Shown here: piece by piece, positions 1-8,573 of the stretch | Layout of the letters: each line of letters starts with the position of its first letter | Position numbering within the stretch: position 1 is the first letter of the stretch | From: Anaerolineales bacterium | Lineage (GTDB): Bacteria; Chloroflexota; Anaerolineae; 4572-78; J111 | DNA length: 64,000 bases | Assembly (NCBI GenBank): GCA_020634855.1 | Contig: JACKAU010000010.1 | Location: 310,001-374,000 of the forward strand | Direction: 5' to 3' | Program-made: the position numbers and the translations under genes | Notes under the pieces: model-generated | What the model was told of the DNA's origin: nothing | Databases searched by the model: none | Seen by the model: only the letters and a program-made list of their open reading frames with translations

Positions 1-848
1 GCAAAGCCGGCCCCAATCGACAGACCGCCCGTAATCGCGGCGATGGTCGTGGTATCAAGCTGCAAGGTCTGGAACACCACCAGCAGCCCCAGGCCGATCA
101 ACACATAGCGCAGGATAATTAGGGAGGCTTGAGACGAACCGTTATCGGATTGGCCGCGCCAGGTTACGATGCCCTGGATGATATCTTGCAGCGCCTGGGT
201 AAAAATAAGCCAGAAGTAGAACCCGACCACAACGAATACTACGACGCCCAAGGTCAGTCGGTTTTCCTGATTGGACGATAGCCGCGCGCCGCCCAAGACG
301 GATAGTTCAGTCAGGAGGGCCACAATGCGCAGGATGATCAGCAGAATGAAGGCCGGCGCTAAAAGACGCAGGCGATAGTAATGAACGCGCTGCCGGTCCA
401 ACATTTCGTAGAGAATCCCCAAAATCAGCCGGTAAATCAAAAAGACCCAGGACAGGACGATCAGCTCGGACAACAGACCCGACGGCCAATGCCAAACCTC
501 AAAGAGGGCGCGGCACGAATAGGCCATGATCAACACCGAAATAGGGTAGCTCAGTACCCGCACCTCTGACAACAGCCAGGAGGTCACGTGTTCTTGCCAG
601 GAGATCGGCGGCGGTTCGGCCAACTCTTCTTCCAGCACCTCCTCCTCCGGTTCAGGCTCGGTCGGTTCAGTCTCATGCTTAGGAAAACGGGATCTTAGCC
701 ACCGATCAATCAGGTATGACGGGACCCAGGCCAGGATCAAAATCAAGGCAATGGCCAGCAGTTGGTACTGCACCGCCGGTCGACCCAGCATTTTGAGAAT
801 CACCTGAGTTAGATCGCTTAGGATTTGGCCTACGTTGTTACCGGTCAT
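1..848 (-). CDS. MscS-family mechanosensitive channel, 3' end cut by window edge
   Basis: A reading frame on the minus strand stays open from ATG at 848 to the left edge (282 codons). It encodes about six hydrophobic segments, with an acidic Glu/Pro-rich loop (codons ~65-80) after the first. The last residues visible, TTIAAITGGLSIGAGF, are the start of the Gly/Ala-rich pore helix typical of MscS channels, which normally continues as GLQ; the beta domain lies outside the window. MscS proteins open under membrane tension and release small solutes during osmotic downshock. The ATG directly follows the TAG of the upstream solute-binding lipoprotein gene, with a GAGGA ribosome site inside that gene's end, so the two are very probably co-translated. 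The family call is good; the ion or solute specificity is unknown. Confidence 0.85.
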   Translation of the reverse strand, partial: MTGNNVGQILSDLTQVILKMLGRPAVQYQLLAIALILILAWVPSYLIDRWLRSRFPKHETEPTEPEPEEEVLEEELAEPPPISWQEHVTSWLLSEVRVLSYPISVLIMAYSCRALFEVWHWPSGLLSELIVLSWVFLIYRLILGILYEMLDRQRVHYYRLRLLAPAFILLIILRIVALLTELSVLGGARLSSNQENRLTLGVVVFVVVGFYFWLIFTQALQDIIQGIVTWRGQSDNGSSQASLIILRYVLIGLGLLVVFQTLQLDTTTIAAITGGLSIGAGF

Positions 849-3248
849 CTAATCCTCCTCGTCACTTGTTCCCAGAGCCTGATAAACAGCCTCCTTAAAG
901 GCCCCCACCGCCTCGACCGGGGCGATGTCTGTACTCAGCACCGTATCGAATAGTTGGTTACCGAGTTGTTCAACCGTGGCGAACCGAGAGGTTTCGGCGA
1001 CGACGATGGCTTGTTTGGCCTGTTCACGAAAGCCGTTGATAAGCGGGTAGTCGCTCAAATCGATGTTGACGACTGCCGAGACGTGGGATCCGGTCTCTAG
1101 AAATGTGGTCTGGCTTTCCGGCGTGACCAGATATTTGCCAAAGGCCACGGCGATGGCGGTGGTTACGTCGTCGCTGTTGGCGTTGACCATCACCCCTCGC
1201 ACCTGCAAAATCGGCCGGCCCGGCCCTTCGGGACCGGCCGGCAGCGGCGCGACGCGGAAGCGATCTTCACCCAACTCCCGGCGCAGTCGGGACAGCGCCC
1301 ATGGGCCGCTGACGAAGTAGGCAGCCTCACCTTCGGCAAACAGCGTCTGCGCCTCGGCGGGGCTGGTGGTGATCTGCACCCCCTGTTGGTTTTGGGCGTT
1401 TTGGAGCCAGGTCAACCAAGCGACCAGGCCCTGGTCGTTGACGATCAGTTTGGCGTCGCTGTCGAACTCAAAGCCGCCGAATGGTTCAAAGCCCCAATAA
1501 CCGTAAAAAAATGTAGCCGGCAGCGCGAACTGCTGGTCAGAGGAAACCCTGACCGACGTTTCGGTCAGGTTCAAAAGGGGGTCATCGACTAAGTCGGTGT
1601 TGTAAAACTGGGCCAGCACCTCGACCGACTCGGGCAGGCCGTACAGCCGCCCGTGGTAACGCATCGCTTCTTCGGCGCCGGGGATGTACTGTTGTAGAAA
1701 CGCCGGCTCGACCAAGCCGGTCAGGTCGCGGATGAGGCCATCTTCGGCCAACTGGGTGGTCAGGCGGGTCGTCTCCAGGATGATATCCGGCCCGCCGCCT
1801 TGTTGCACGGTCTGCCGGAAGCGTTGGTTCAGCTCTTCAAAGGCGTAGTAGGTCAATTCGAGCGTGACACCTGGGCAGCCGTCGGTAAAATTTTGACTGA
1901 TGTCGGCCAGCGCCTCGGCCTCCTCATTTTGTAGATCGTGCCACAGCGTCACAACCCGCGTCTCGTCGTTTTCGAGCGTGGGGCAGAGGGTGTCAAGGTT
2001 AGACTCAACGCGATCGAGATCAAATTCCTGGATGATTTGGCTCGAAATCTCCTGCACCGCTTGATTGCTCGGCTCGATGCCGGCCAAAGCCAGCCGGTAT
2101 AGCTCGTTAACGTCGGAGGTGTCGCGGGTGAGTTCATTCCAGACGGGACGCTGGGTAAAGGAGACGGGCAGCGCGGTGCGACTTTGTCTGGCTAATTCAA
2201 GAATCGCCGGCGCCAAATTCTGACCGTAGCGCACCTGGGCGTGCGCCGGCAAGCGGCCCATCGGTTCAACGATGAGGCGGGATTGCTGCTCTAAATTGGT
2301 CATAAATTCAACCAACGTCATCGCTAAATTCGTCTCTTCCTGGCCGGCCACCCAACTGAATACAAAAACGTCGGTTTTTAAGATGGGACCGGCCGGCTCA
2401 CCGCTGGGGCCGCCGGGTAAGGCCGCGACGCCGAGCTGTTCTTCGCCCAGAGCGGCCTGAAGCTGAGGCAAGGCTCGCGAGTCGGCGGGGTAATAGGCGG
2501 CTTCGCCGTTTTCGAACAGCGTCTGGAGGCGGGCCGGGTCAGTATCGACGATAAAGCCCGGCGTGGCCTGGATTGTTTTAATAAAATCGATCCAGTTGAC
2601 AAAGCCGCCTCTGTCCAGAACCCACTGCCCTTGATCATTGAGAACGCGGCCGCCAAAGGCCGGTACGCCCCAGAAAGCCTCGGTCAAGCCCGAATTGAAG
2701 GCCACTTTACGAGTGTTGGAGATGTCGCTCAGCCACGCATCTAAGGTCAGGGGCGGTGGGGGAGCTAATTCGGTGTTGTAGTAAAGCACCTGCGTATGCA
2801 GCGAAAAGGGCAGGCCGTATAACCGGTCGTCGTCACGAACGGTGTTGAGCGCCGCCCCCAAATAGCGGGAGCGGTCGATATCATCACGCTCGCCCAGATC
2901 TTTTAAGAGGTCGGCCTGGGCCAACTCATAGGCCAAGCCGGCGTCGACCAACAGCACGTCAGGCCCCAGACCGGCCTCGGTTCGTTCGCGGAAGGTGGCG
3001 ACCAACTCATCACCCGGCACGGCCACACTGATCACGTTCACGCCGGGATGAAGCTGTCTGTAGCGATCCAGCAGGCTGTTCAGATAGGCGCTTTCTGCGC
3101 CGGTCCAGTCATGCCATAGCAGAATGGTGCCTTTTGATTGGCGCGCCGTCGCCGTGGCGTTACTCTCCGTTTCGCTACCACAGGCCGTTAGCGGCAGACT
3201 CACCAATAGTGTTATAATAAAAGTGACGATTAGGGTTTTGATTTTCAT
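849..3248 (-). CDS. Lipoprotein with two fused family 1 solute-binding domains
   Basis: 799 residues. The N-terminus is a signal peptide with lipobox LTAC-G (Cys ~23). Two complete periplasmic-binding-protein-like domains follow, residues ~40-410 and ~430-790. They are recognisably duplicates: each begins with a strand followed by LWHD, contains DRLYGLP or GRLYGLP, a YYNTEL or FYNTDL motif, and near its end an LF-NGEAAYY or LF-EGEAAYF motif. The family normally has one such domain (about 420 residues) delivering sugars or other solutes to an ABC permease. No ABC permease gene is next to it in the window; the downstream neighbour, one base on, is a MscS channel. The gene is therefore a natural tandem fusion. 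Ligand unknown. It could serve a distant transporter, act as a solute sensor, or work with the channel; the last is inference from the gene order only. Confidence 0.85.
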   Translation of the reverse strand: MKIKTLIVTFIITLLVSLPLTACGSETESNATATARQSKGTILLWHDWTGAESAYLNSLLDRYRQLHPGVNVISVAVPGDELVATFRERTEAGLGPDVLLVDAGLAYELAQADLLKDLGERDDIDRSRYLGAALNTVRDDDRLYGLPFSLHTQVLYYNTELAPPPPLTLDAWLSDISNTRKVAFNSGLTEAFWGVPAFGGRVLNDQGQWVLDRGGFVNWIDFIKTIQATPGFIVDTDPARLQTLFENGEAAYYPADSRALPQLQAALGEEQLGVAALPGGPSGEPAGPILKTDVFVFSWVAGQEETNLAMTLVEFMTNLEQQSRLIVEPMGRLPAHAQVRYGQNLAPAILELARQSRTALPVSFTQRPVWNELTRDTSDVNELYRLALAGIEPSNQAVQEISSQIIQEFDLDRVESNLDTLCPTLENDETRVVTLWHDLQNEEAEALADISQNFTDGCPGVTLELTYYAFEELNQRFRQTVQQGGGPDIILETTRLTTQLAEDGLIRDLTGLVEPAFLQQYIPGAEEAMRYHGRLYGLPESVEVLAQFYNTDLVDDPLLNLTETSVRVSSDQQFALPATFFYGYWGFEPFGGFEFDSDAKLIVNDQGLVAWLTWLQNAQNQQGVQITTSPAEAQTLFAEGEAAYFVSGPWALSRLRRELGEDRFRVAPLPAGPEGPGRPILQVRGVMVNANSDDVTTAIAVAFGKYLVTPESQTTFLETGSHVSAVVNIDLSDYPLINGFREQAKQAIVVAETSRFATVEQLGNQLFDTVLSTDIAPVEAVGAFKEAVYQALGTSDEED

Positions 3249-3588
3249 AGGTTTTCCGGAGATGATAAGGAATTATTTCTAGCTTGACCGGCAGCGTGAG
3301 CCACAACATCGAGACGCATATTTGCCAGGGATCAGGCTCGGGGATTGACAGAAATTAGACTAACGAGGCCAAACACATAGGGAGTATATCATATCTAGCG
3401 CGGGATGCAAGGGATTTGCGGGAATGCTTTTGTTCAATAGTAGCCAATTGGGTGTCCAAACGAAATGTATCAGCCTACTGTAAGACCTGACAGGTTTCCG
3501 AATAATGTTTGGGAGTACGTATCTTTCCGGTTGGATACGATTTAGTTCAAAGCTAGCGTTTGAAAACCTGTCAGGTCTGGATCGCGGT
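3249..3588. other. Intergenic region with an inverted repeat pair
   Basis: 340 bases without a convincing ORF, between the dual solute-binding gene and the aminotransferase gene, both on the minus strand. It should hold the promoter for the former (right of 3248), but no strong -10/-35 pair stands out. The only clear structure is the inverted repeat listed at 3484-3577. Confidence 0.5.
3484..3577. repeat. Inverted repeat of a CCTGACAGG palindrome
   Basis: GACCTGACAGGTTT at 3484-3497 is the exact reverse complement of AAACCTGTCAGGTC at 3564-3577, with 66 bases between. Each arm is itself a near-perfect palindrome (ACCTG-A/T-CAGGT). It could form a long hairpin downstream of the aminotransferase gene, or be two copies of a short dispersed palindromic repeat. 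No T-run follows, so I do not call it a terminator. Confidence 0.6.
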
Positions 3589-4890
3589 CTAACTCAGTTC
3601 ATGGACGGCGGCGAGCGCGTGATCTAAAATGGCCAGGGCCTCATCCACGTGGGCGTTGGTGGCGGTTAGCGGCGGGGCAATGCGGATGGTGTTGCCGTAG
3701 AGGCCGCCTTTGCCGATCAACAGCCCGCGCCGGCGCGTTTCTTCAAATAGGAAGACGACTTCTTGAGGGGCCGGTTCTTTGGTCTGGCGATCCTTGACCA
3801 ATTCGACTCCTTGCATCAAGCCCATCCCGCGCACATCGCCAATCAGCGGATATTTGTCCTTGAATTGATCCAACCCCTCACGGAGCCGCGCCCCAACTTG
3901 GGCTATATGGGCTGGGTTGGCTTCCTCCTCCATCACTTCGATGGTGGCCAGCGCGGCGGCGGTCGAGACTGGGTTGCCGCCGAAGGTGCTGATTGTCGCC
4001 CCTTTGTCAACGATGCCCTGGGCGATGGCCTCGGTGGTGATGGTGTTGCCCATCGGCAGGCCGTTGGCGATGCCTTTGGCCATGGTCATAATGTCCGGTT
4101 CAACGTCCCAATGTTCGATGCCGAACCACTTATCGCCGGTGCGGCCAAAACCGGTTTGGACTTCATCGCAAATAAACAAGCCGCCGTAGCGCCGGACAAT
4201 ATCGGTGGCGATTTTGAAATATTCCTTAGGTGGGGTGATAAAGCCGCCGACGCCCTGAATCGGCTCGGCGATGAAGGCCGCGATTTGGCCGGAGGTGGTG
4301 GTTCTGATCAGGTCTTCGATATCCTCGGCGCAAGCCACGCCACACTCCGGGTAAGTCAGCTTGAGCGGGCAACGGTAGCAGTAGGGGTTGAGCGCGTGTT
4401 TGATGCCCGGATACTGCGTGCCGCCGATGCGCCAGGGCGCTTGCCCGGTCAAGCTCATGCCGATGGCCGAACGCCCGCTGTAGCCGTGGCGTAGGGCGAT
4501 GACCTCTTGCCGGCCGGTGTAGGCTTTGGCCAGGATGACGGCGGTTTCGTCGGCTTCGGTGCCGGAGTTGGTAAAGTAGGAGGTTTGCAGATCGCCCGGC
4601 GCGATCTCGGCGATCTTTTCGGCCAGATTGACGTGGTTCTCGTTGGGGTAGAGCGTGGACGAGTGGATCAACTTGCCGACCTGTTCCCGAACGCGCTCGG
4701 TGACTTTGGGGTGATTATGCCCGACGCTGGTGGTTAAGATGCCGGCGAAAAAGTCGAGGTATTTGTTGTTGTCCGTGTCCCATACATATAGACCATCGCC
4801 GTGGTCTAGGGGCATCGGTTCAGTGTAGTAGAGCAGGTGGTTGGGCCACAAATATTTCTTTTGTTTTTCCAGAATCTCTTGGGTGTTCAC
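3589..4890 (-). CDS. Class III pyridoxal-phosphate aminotransferase
   Basis: 433 residues from a GTG at 4890. The frame is open for 35 more codons upstream, but AGGAGAT lies just before this GTG and nothing similar precedes the earlier ATG. The protein has the ornithine/GABA aminotransferase fold signatures: SGTEADE in the large domain, CDEVQTGFGRTG for the cofactor-binding Asp, and TMAKGIANGLPMG with the Schiff-base Lys. A Cys-rich insert (YCYRCPLKLTYPECGVAC) is seen in AGXT2-like and related bacterial members. These enzymes move an amino group between an omega-amino or beta-amino donor and a keto acid. Substrate cannot be set from sequence; alanine-glyoxylate, GABA or beta-alanine transamination are all possible. 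It stands alone with no pathway partner next to it. Confidence 0.88.
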   Translation of the reverse strand: MNTQEILEKQKKYLWPNHLLYYTEPMPLDHGDGLYVWDTDNNKYLDFFAGILTTSVGHNHPKVTERVREQVGKLIHSSTLYPNENHVNLAEKIAEIAPGDLQTSYFTNSGTEADETAVILAKAYTGRQEVIALRHGYSGRSAIGMSLTGQAPWRIGGTQYPGIKHALNPYCYRCPLKLTYPECGVACAEDIEDLIRTTTSGQIAAFIAEPIQGVGGFITPPKEYFKIATDIVRRYGGLFICDEVQTGFGRTGDKWFGIEHWDVEPDIMTMAKGIANGLPMGNTITTEAIAQGIVDKGATISTFGGNPVSTAAALATIEVMEEEANPAHIAQVGARLREGLDQFKDKYPLIGDVRGMGLMQGVELVKDRQTKEPAPQEVVFLFEETRRRGLLIGKGGLYGNTIRIAPPLTATNAHVDEALAILDHALAAVHELS

Positions 4891-5109
4891 AGATGGTATC
4901 TCCTTCAAAGATGCAATGAAAGCATTAATGATGTCTATTGTAGTGTAGCCGGCGATGCGTGACAAACGAACCGTTAATAGAATTGCCCATCTCATTTAAA
5001 GTGACTAAAATGGCCGTGGTTTCGGCCCAAAATGAGGGAGGGCAATGTTTGGGCTGGATCATCAATGACTGTTACAGATGAAGCAGCTATTTACTACTGC
5101 TGAGGTTGG

Positions 5110-6417
5110 ATGAAGTATTTACCCCAAATTGTTATCGCGGCCAGCCTGCTTTTGATGGTTCTGGCCTCGCTGTTGTCAGCTTGCGGCTCGGCCGGGCCGA
5201 TTATACCGGTCGAGCAAAGCCCGATGTTGGGTTCGGTTTCGGCGGCTGAGGCCGGTCACGAAGCGGTTACGACAGACACGGTTACGACGGATACCGTTAC
5301 TGTAATAGAAGAAACCGGTTACGAGCCGACCGTCGATGTCGATCAAGTGATGTCATCGCCTGATTACGGGATGCAGGTTTTTCTCTACTGGCGGGAGGAG
5401 ATTGCCGACCGGGATTTACAATTGGTTGAGGAAGCCGGGTTTCGTTGGGTGAAACAGGAAATGGCCTGGCGAGAACTGGAAGGCGGTGGCAAGGGCAAGT
5501 GGCGCTGGAACATCTCTGATCGGGTTATGGATCAGATCGACGCCCACCAGTTGAAGGTGATTGTCCGGTTGAGTTCGCAGCCGGAGTGGGCGGCGCCGGG
5601 GGTGGCTTTCCCGGAGGTTAGTCCGCCGGACGATTTGCAGGATTTTTACGATTACGTGTACGCGGTGGCCAGTCGCTACCGGGGGCGGGTAGAGGCTTAC
5701 CAAATTTGGAACGAGCCAAACTTGGCCCGCGAGTGGGGCGGCCGTCCGCCCAACCCGGCCGAGTATGTCGAACTGTTGAAAGTAGGTTACCAGGCCGTCA
5801 AAGCCGCCGATCCGAACGCCATCGTCATTAGCGCCGGGATGGCCCCCACCACCCGGGACGATGCAGAAGCGATGCCGGACACCCATTTTATTCAAGGCAT
5901 TTATGATGCCGGCGGTGCGGCATATTTTGATGTGTTAGGGGTCCACGCACCGGGCTACAAAAGCGCACCCGAGCTTGATCCGGCGGTAGTGGCTAATGAC
6001 CCCAGCCTCAATAACGGCGACAGCGCCCCGGAAGACCTCCGCCGGGTCTATGCCTTCCGTCGGGTGGAGGATCTGCGCGAGTTGATGGTGCGCAACGGCG
6101 ACGAAGCCAAAAAAGTGGTGATTTTGGAGTTCGGCTGGACGGTCGATCCGCGGCCGGATTCGCCTTACCACTGGCACGCGGTGGATCCCATTACTCAAGC
6201 CCAATATTTTGAACGGGCCTATACCTATGCTATCGAACATTGGCAGCCCTGGATCGGGGTTATGAGCCTGATTTATGTGGCCGATCCGTCGTGGCACATG
6301 GATGACGAAGAGACGTACTGGAGTATCGTCTATCCCTACTACCCCGAACTGCGGGCCGCGCCGGCTTACCACGGGTTGAAAAAGTTGCCGAAAGTGCCAC
6401 CGGTAGGAGAAAAGTAA
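5110..6417 (+). CDS. Secreted glycoside hydrolase-like lipoprotein (GH5/GH39-type TIM barrel)
   Basis: 435 residues. The N-terminal signal peptide ends in a lipobox LLSAC-G (Cys 25), so the enzyme is anchored outside the membrane. A short Thr/Val-rich linker (res ~50-75) leads to a beta/alpha-barrel domain. QIWNEPN (Glu 202) matches the acid/base motif and VVILEFGW (Glu 340) the nucleophile motif of clan GH-A glycosidases, where the two Glu lie at the ends of strands 4 and 7. WRELEGG and SRYRGRVEAYQIWNEP resemble cellulase-family proteins often annotated in Chloroflexota. Substrate unknown. GAGG lies four bases before the ATG. The gene is divergent from the aminotransferase and monocistronic. 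Confidence 0.82.
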   Translation: MKYLPQIVIAASLLLMVLASLLSACGSAGPIIPVEQSPMLGSVSAAEAGHEAVTTDTVTTDTVTVIEETGYEPTVDVDQVMSSPDYGMQVFLYWREEIADRDLQLVEEAGFRWVKQEMAWRELEGGGKGKWRWNISDRVMDQIDAHQLKVIVRLSSQPEWAAPGVAFPEVSPPDDLQDFYDYVYAVASRYRGRVEAYQIWNEPNLAREWGGRPPNPAEYVELLKVGYQAVKAADPNAIVISAGMAPTTRDDAEAMPDTHFIQGIYDAGGAAYFDVLGVHAPGYKSAPELDPAVVANDPSLNNGDSAPEDLRRVYAFRRVEDLRELMVRNGDEAKKVVILEFGWTVDPRPDSPYHWHAVDPITQAQYFERAYTYAIEHWQPWIGVMSLIYVADPSWHMDDEETYWSIVYPYYPELRAAPAYHGLKKLPKVPPVGEK

Positions 6418-6483
6418 TTGGCTCCGATGAATTTCTTGAAATCACTTGATTTTCGTTTTTGATATGATACCATGTTGGTAAGT

Positions 6484-6552
6484 GGAGATTGGAGATGAGG
6501 AGATGGGGAGATGGTCAGGAATAATCTCCTTATCTCCCCATCTCTAATCTCC
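6484..6552. repeat. Imperfect 29-bp inverted repeat (hairpin), GGAGAT-rich
   Basis: Bases 6484-6512 and 6524-6552 are inverted copies of a GGAGATT/GGAGATG-type purine-rich unit, matching at 25 of 29 positions with an 11-base loop. The arms consist of repeated GGAGAT-like hexamers. It lies between the glycosidase gene and the VTT gene. It may fold in the transcript, or be a small repeat element; no U-run follows immediately, so a terminator role is uncertain. Confidence 0.6.
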
Positions 6553-6616
6553 TGATAAAAGTGTTCGTTCATTGTGTGGTTATCAACTGAATTGATCTCA
6601 CCATTGAAAATGTTAC

Positions 6617-7324
6617 ATGCCGGATCAGAATAACCCCTCGCTTAGATTAAAGCTGCTACCTTGGTTAGGTGGCCTGCTGATTGTGGCTGTTTTAGCGCTG
6701 TTGTGGCGGCCGTTGTCTCACGTGGGGGAAGATCCAAGCTCGCTGCGGCAGTGGATCGAGCCGATGGGGCCTTTGGCCCCCTTGGTCTTTTTTTTACTTA
6801 ACGTGGCGCAAATTGTAGTCGCGCCGATACCGGGTTATCCGGTGCAAGTGTTGGGGGGTATCCTGTTTGGTTTAGTCCCTGGCTCCATTTATACTGTGGC
6901 CGGCATGGTGGCCGGGGGTACGCTGGCGGCCTGGCTGGCACGGCGATTTGGCCGGCCTTGGTTAGAAAATCGAATGGGAGCCGAAACTCTGGCACAGTGG
7001 GGTCAGATTGCGCATATCGACTCGTTTTGGACCTGGTGGCTAATTCTACTAATTCCGCTGGGCGACATCCCTTACTTTTTAGCCGGCCTCAGCCGTATTC
7101 CGTTAAGTCGTTTTGCGCTGGCTATCTTGCTCAGCCGGGGACCGTTTACCGTTCTGATTGTCTGGGCCGGGGACAGCGTGGTTAATCTGCCGCTGACCTG
7201 GGTGGCGCTGTTGATGGCGGTGATCGGGCTGGTGATCATCATCGGCTTCAGTCAGCGGGAGCGTATCGAAGCCTGGGGCCGGACCTATATTGCCCGACAG
7301 GCCGCCGAAACCGAGAATTCCTAA
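6617..7324 (+). CDS. VTT-domain (TVP38/TMEM64, DedA-like) membrane protein
   Basis: 235 residues with about six hydrophobic segments. The central block has the family pattern: PIPGYPVQVLGGILFG, then GGTLAAWLARRFGRPWLE, and later LILLIPLGDIPYFLAGLSRIPLSRF. VTT/DedA proteins are membrane proteins implicated in lipid scrambling or flippase activity and in envelope homeostasis; the exact job here is not set by sequence. The gene stands alone between the hairpin at 6484 and the palindromic region at 7323. Confidence 0.85.
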   Translation: MPDQNNPSLRLKLLPWLGGLLIVAVLALLWRPLSHVGEDPSSLRQWIEPMGPLAPLVFFLLNVAQIVVAPIPGYPVQVLGGILFGLVPGSIYTVAGMVAGGTLAAWLARRFGRPWLENRMGAETLAQWGQIAHIDSFWTWWLILLIPLGDIPYFLAGLSRIPLSRFALAILLSRGPFTVLIVWAGDSVVNLPLTWVALLMAVIGLVIIIGFSQRERIEAWGRTYIARQAAETENS

Positions 7325-7531
7325 AAGGTGACGGTCACTTTTAAAAGGGCAAAGTCGTTGGTTTCGTCGATTAGATGGAGATTTTTAATCAAGTGGCCGT
7401 CACTTTGTCGCTATCTTGAGAATGGCTGCCCGGTCAAAAATCGGTTTGACATGAGCTAGTATTTTGTGTTATTCTTGCTTTGATTCCTAATTCTACATTA
7501 GATCAGATCGGCCATAGGTGACGGTTACCTA
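7323..7531. repeat. Three copies of a GTGACGGTCAC-like palindrome
   Basis: The 249 bases before the metallo-hydrolase gene hold three related short palindromes: AAAAGGTGACGGTCACTTTT at 7323-7342 (touching the VTT stop codon), a degenerate copy AAGTGGCCGTCACTTT at 7391-7406, and TAGGTGACGGTTACCTA at 7515-7531. They may be copies of a dispersed repeat or binding sites for a dimeric regulator. I see no other structure in this interval. Confidence 0.5.
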
Positions 7532-7573
7532 AAATCCGATATAAATTCTATTATTATTGTATGAGGCTTGTCG

Positions 7574-8413
7574 ATGCGACGTGAACGCGTCTCTGATGAT
7601 ATTTACGTTTTTACCAGTGATTTATATGCTCAAGTGACAGCTTCGGCTGTGGTCACGCGAGAGGGCATTGTCGTGATCGATACCCTGCCCTTTAGTAATG
7701 AAACGCAGGAGATGATCGATTATTTGAATGCATTGGGGCAAGGGCCAATTCGCTATTTGGTCAATACCCATTGGCATGGCGATCACACTAATGGAAACTA
7801 TTTATTTGATCCCTCAATTGAATTGGTATGTCATAAGAAATGCCAGGAAGCGCTGTTGCAGCACGGTCGTGAGGCCCTGGAGGAAGCCAAAGAGGCGTCG
7901 CCGTTGCTTGAAGAAGCCGAACTACGCGTCCCTGATGTCGTGTTCGAGGAGGGGGAGATGGTGTTGCATATCGGCAATAAGTCGATCGAGTTGGCGCTTA
8001 TGCCCGGTCACACCCTCGATTCGACCGTGGCCTATGTGCGGGAAGATAAGGTGATGCTGGCGGCCGATACGGTGATGCCGGTACCCTACTTTGTATGGGG
8101 TGATCGCCACAAATTTTTGGAGTCGCTCAAGGCTTTAGAGCAGTACCAGATGGAAAGTATTGTGCAGGGACACGGCGAGGTACTGCTGCGCGGCGAGATT
8201 CCGTCGGCCATTCAGTCGAGTATCAAATACCTCAATTTTATTGAAAAGAAAGTGATGGAGGTTGTTGAGAAGGGCCAGAGTCCAAGCGCGCTGGATAGAC
8301 TGACCATTGACAAATGCGGCAAGAGTCGCATTCCGCTCAATGGCTTGGTGCAGGACCTGCATCGAGCCAATCTGCTGTCGCTTTATGAGGAACTGAGCGC
8401 TAAAGCTAACTAG
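7574..8413 (+). CDS. Metallo-beta-lactamase fold hydrolase
   Basis: 279 residues from ATG 7574, chosen because GAGG lies seven bases upstream; a TTG six bases earlier has no usable site. The metal-binding motif THWHGDHTNG (His66, His68, Asp70, His71) is complete. A further ligand His is in MPGHTLDSTV, a bridging Asp in MLAADTVMP, and the last His in QGHGEVLLRGE. The fold covers lactamases, glyoxalase II, quorum-signal lactonases and others, and the substrate cannot be fixed. There is no signal peptide, so it is probably cytoplasmic, which argues against a secreted antibiotic hydrolase. It converges on murA across a shared terminator. Confidence 0.85.
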   Translation: MRRERVSDDIYVFTSDLYAQVTASAVVTREGIVVIDTLPFSNETQEMIDYLNALGQGPIRYLVNTHWHGDHTNGNYLFDPSIELVCHKKCQEALLQHGREALEEAKEASPLLEEAELRVPDVVFEEGEMVLHIGNKSIELALMPGHTLDSTVAYVREDKVMLAADTVMPVPYFVWGDRHKFLESLKALEQYQMESIVQGHGEVLLRGEIPSAIQSSIKYLNFIEKKVMEVVEKGQSPSALDRLTIDKCGKSRIPLNGLVQDLHRANLLSLYEELSAKAN

Positions 8414-8525
8414 TATTGAGGATTGACCATCAAATAACTTCCTCAATGGCCTGTATTGCGTAGTACGTAATTCGTATCATTTGTGTACCATACGTTACGC
8501 ACCCCGCAATAGATTAGTCAAAACT

Positions 8526-8572
8526 AAAAAAGCTGATAGCTGACAGCTAATTGCTGACGGCTATCAGCTTTT
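8526..8572. terminator. Bidirectional rho-independent terminator
   Basis: AAAAAGCTGATAGC (8527-8540) pairs with GCTATCAGCTTTT (8560-8572). The stem is flanked by A-run on the left and T-run on the right, so it can end both the converging metallo-hydrolase (+) and murA (-) transcripts. The loop contains a further partial copy of the AGCTGA/TCAGCT words. Confidence 0.8.
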
Positions 8573-8573
8573 C

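Noticed and set aside
381..569. Plus-strand ORF of 62 codons near the left edge
   Set aside because: It lies antisense within the MscS gene, has no ribosome site, and its product has no protein-like pattern.
3763..4494. 243-codon plus-strand ORF
   Set aside because: It is the antisense shadow of the aminotransferase gene; long antisense frames are common with this codon use.
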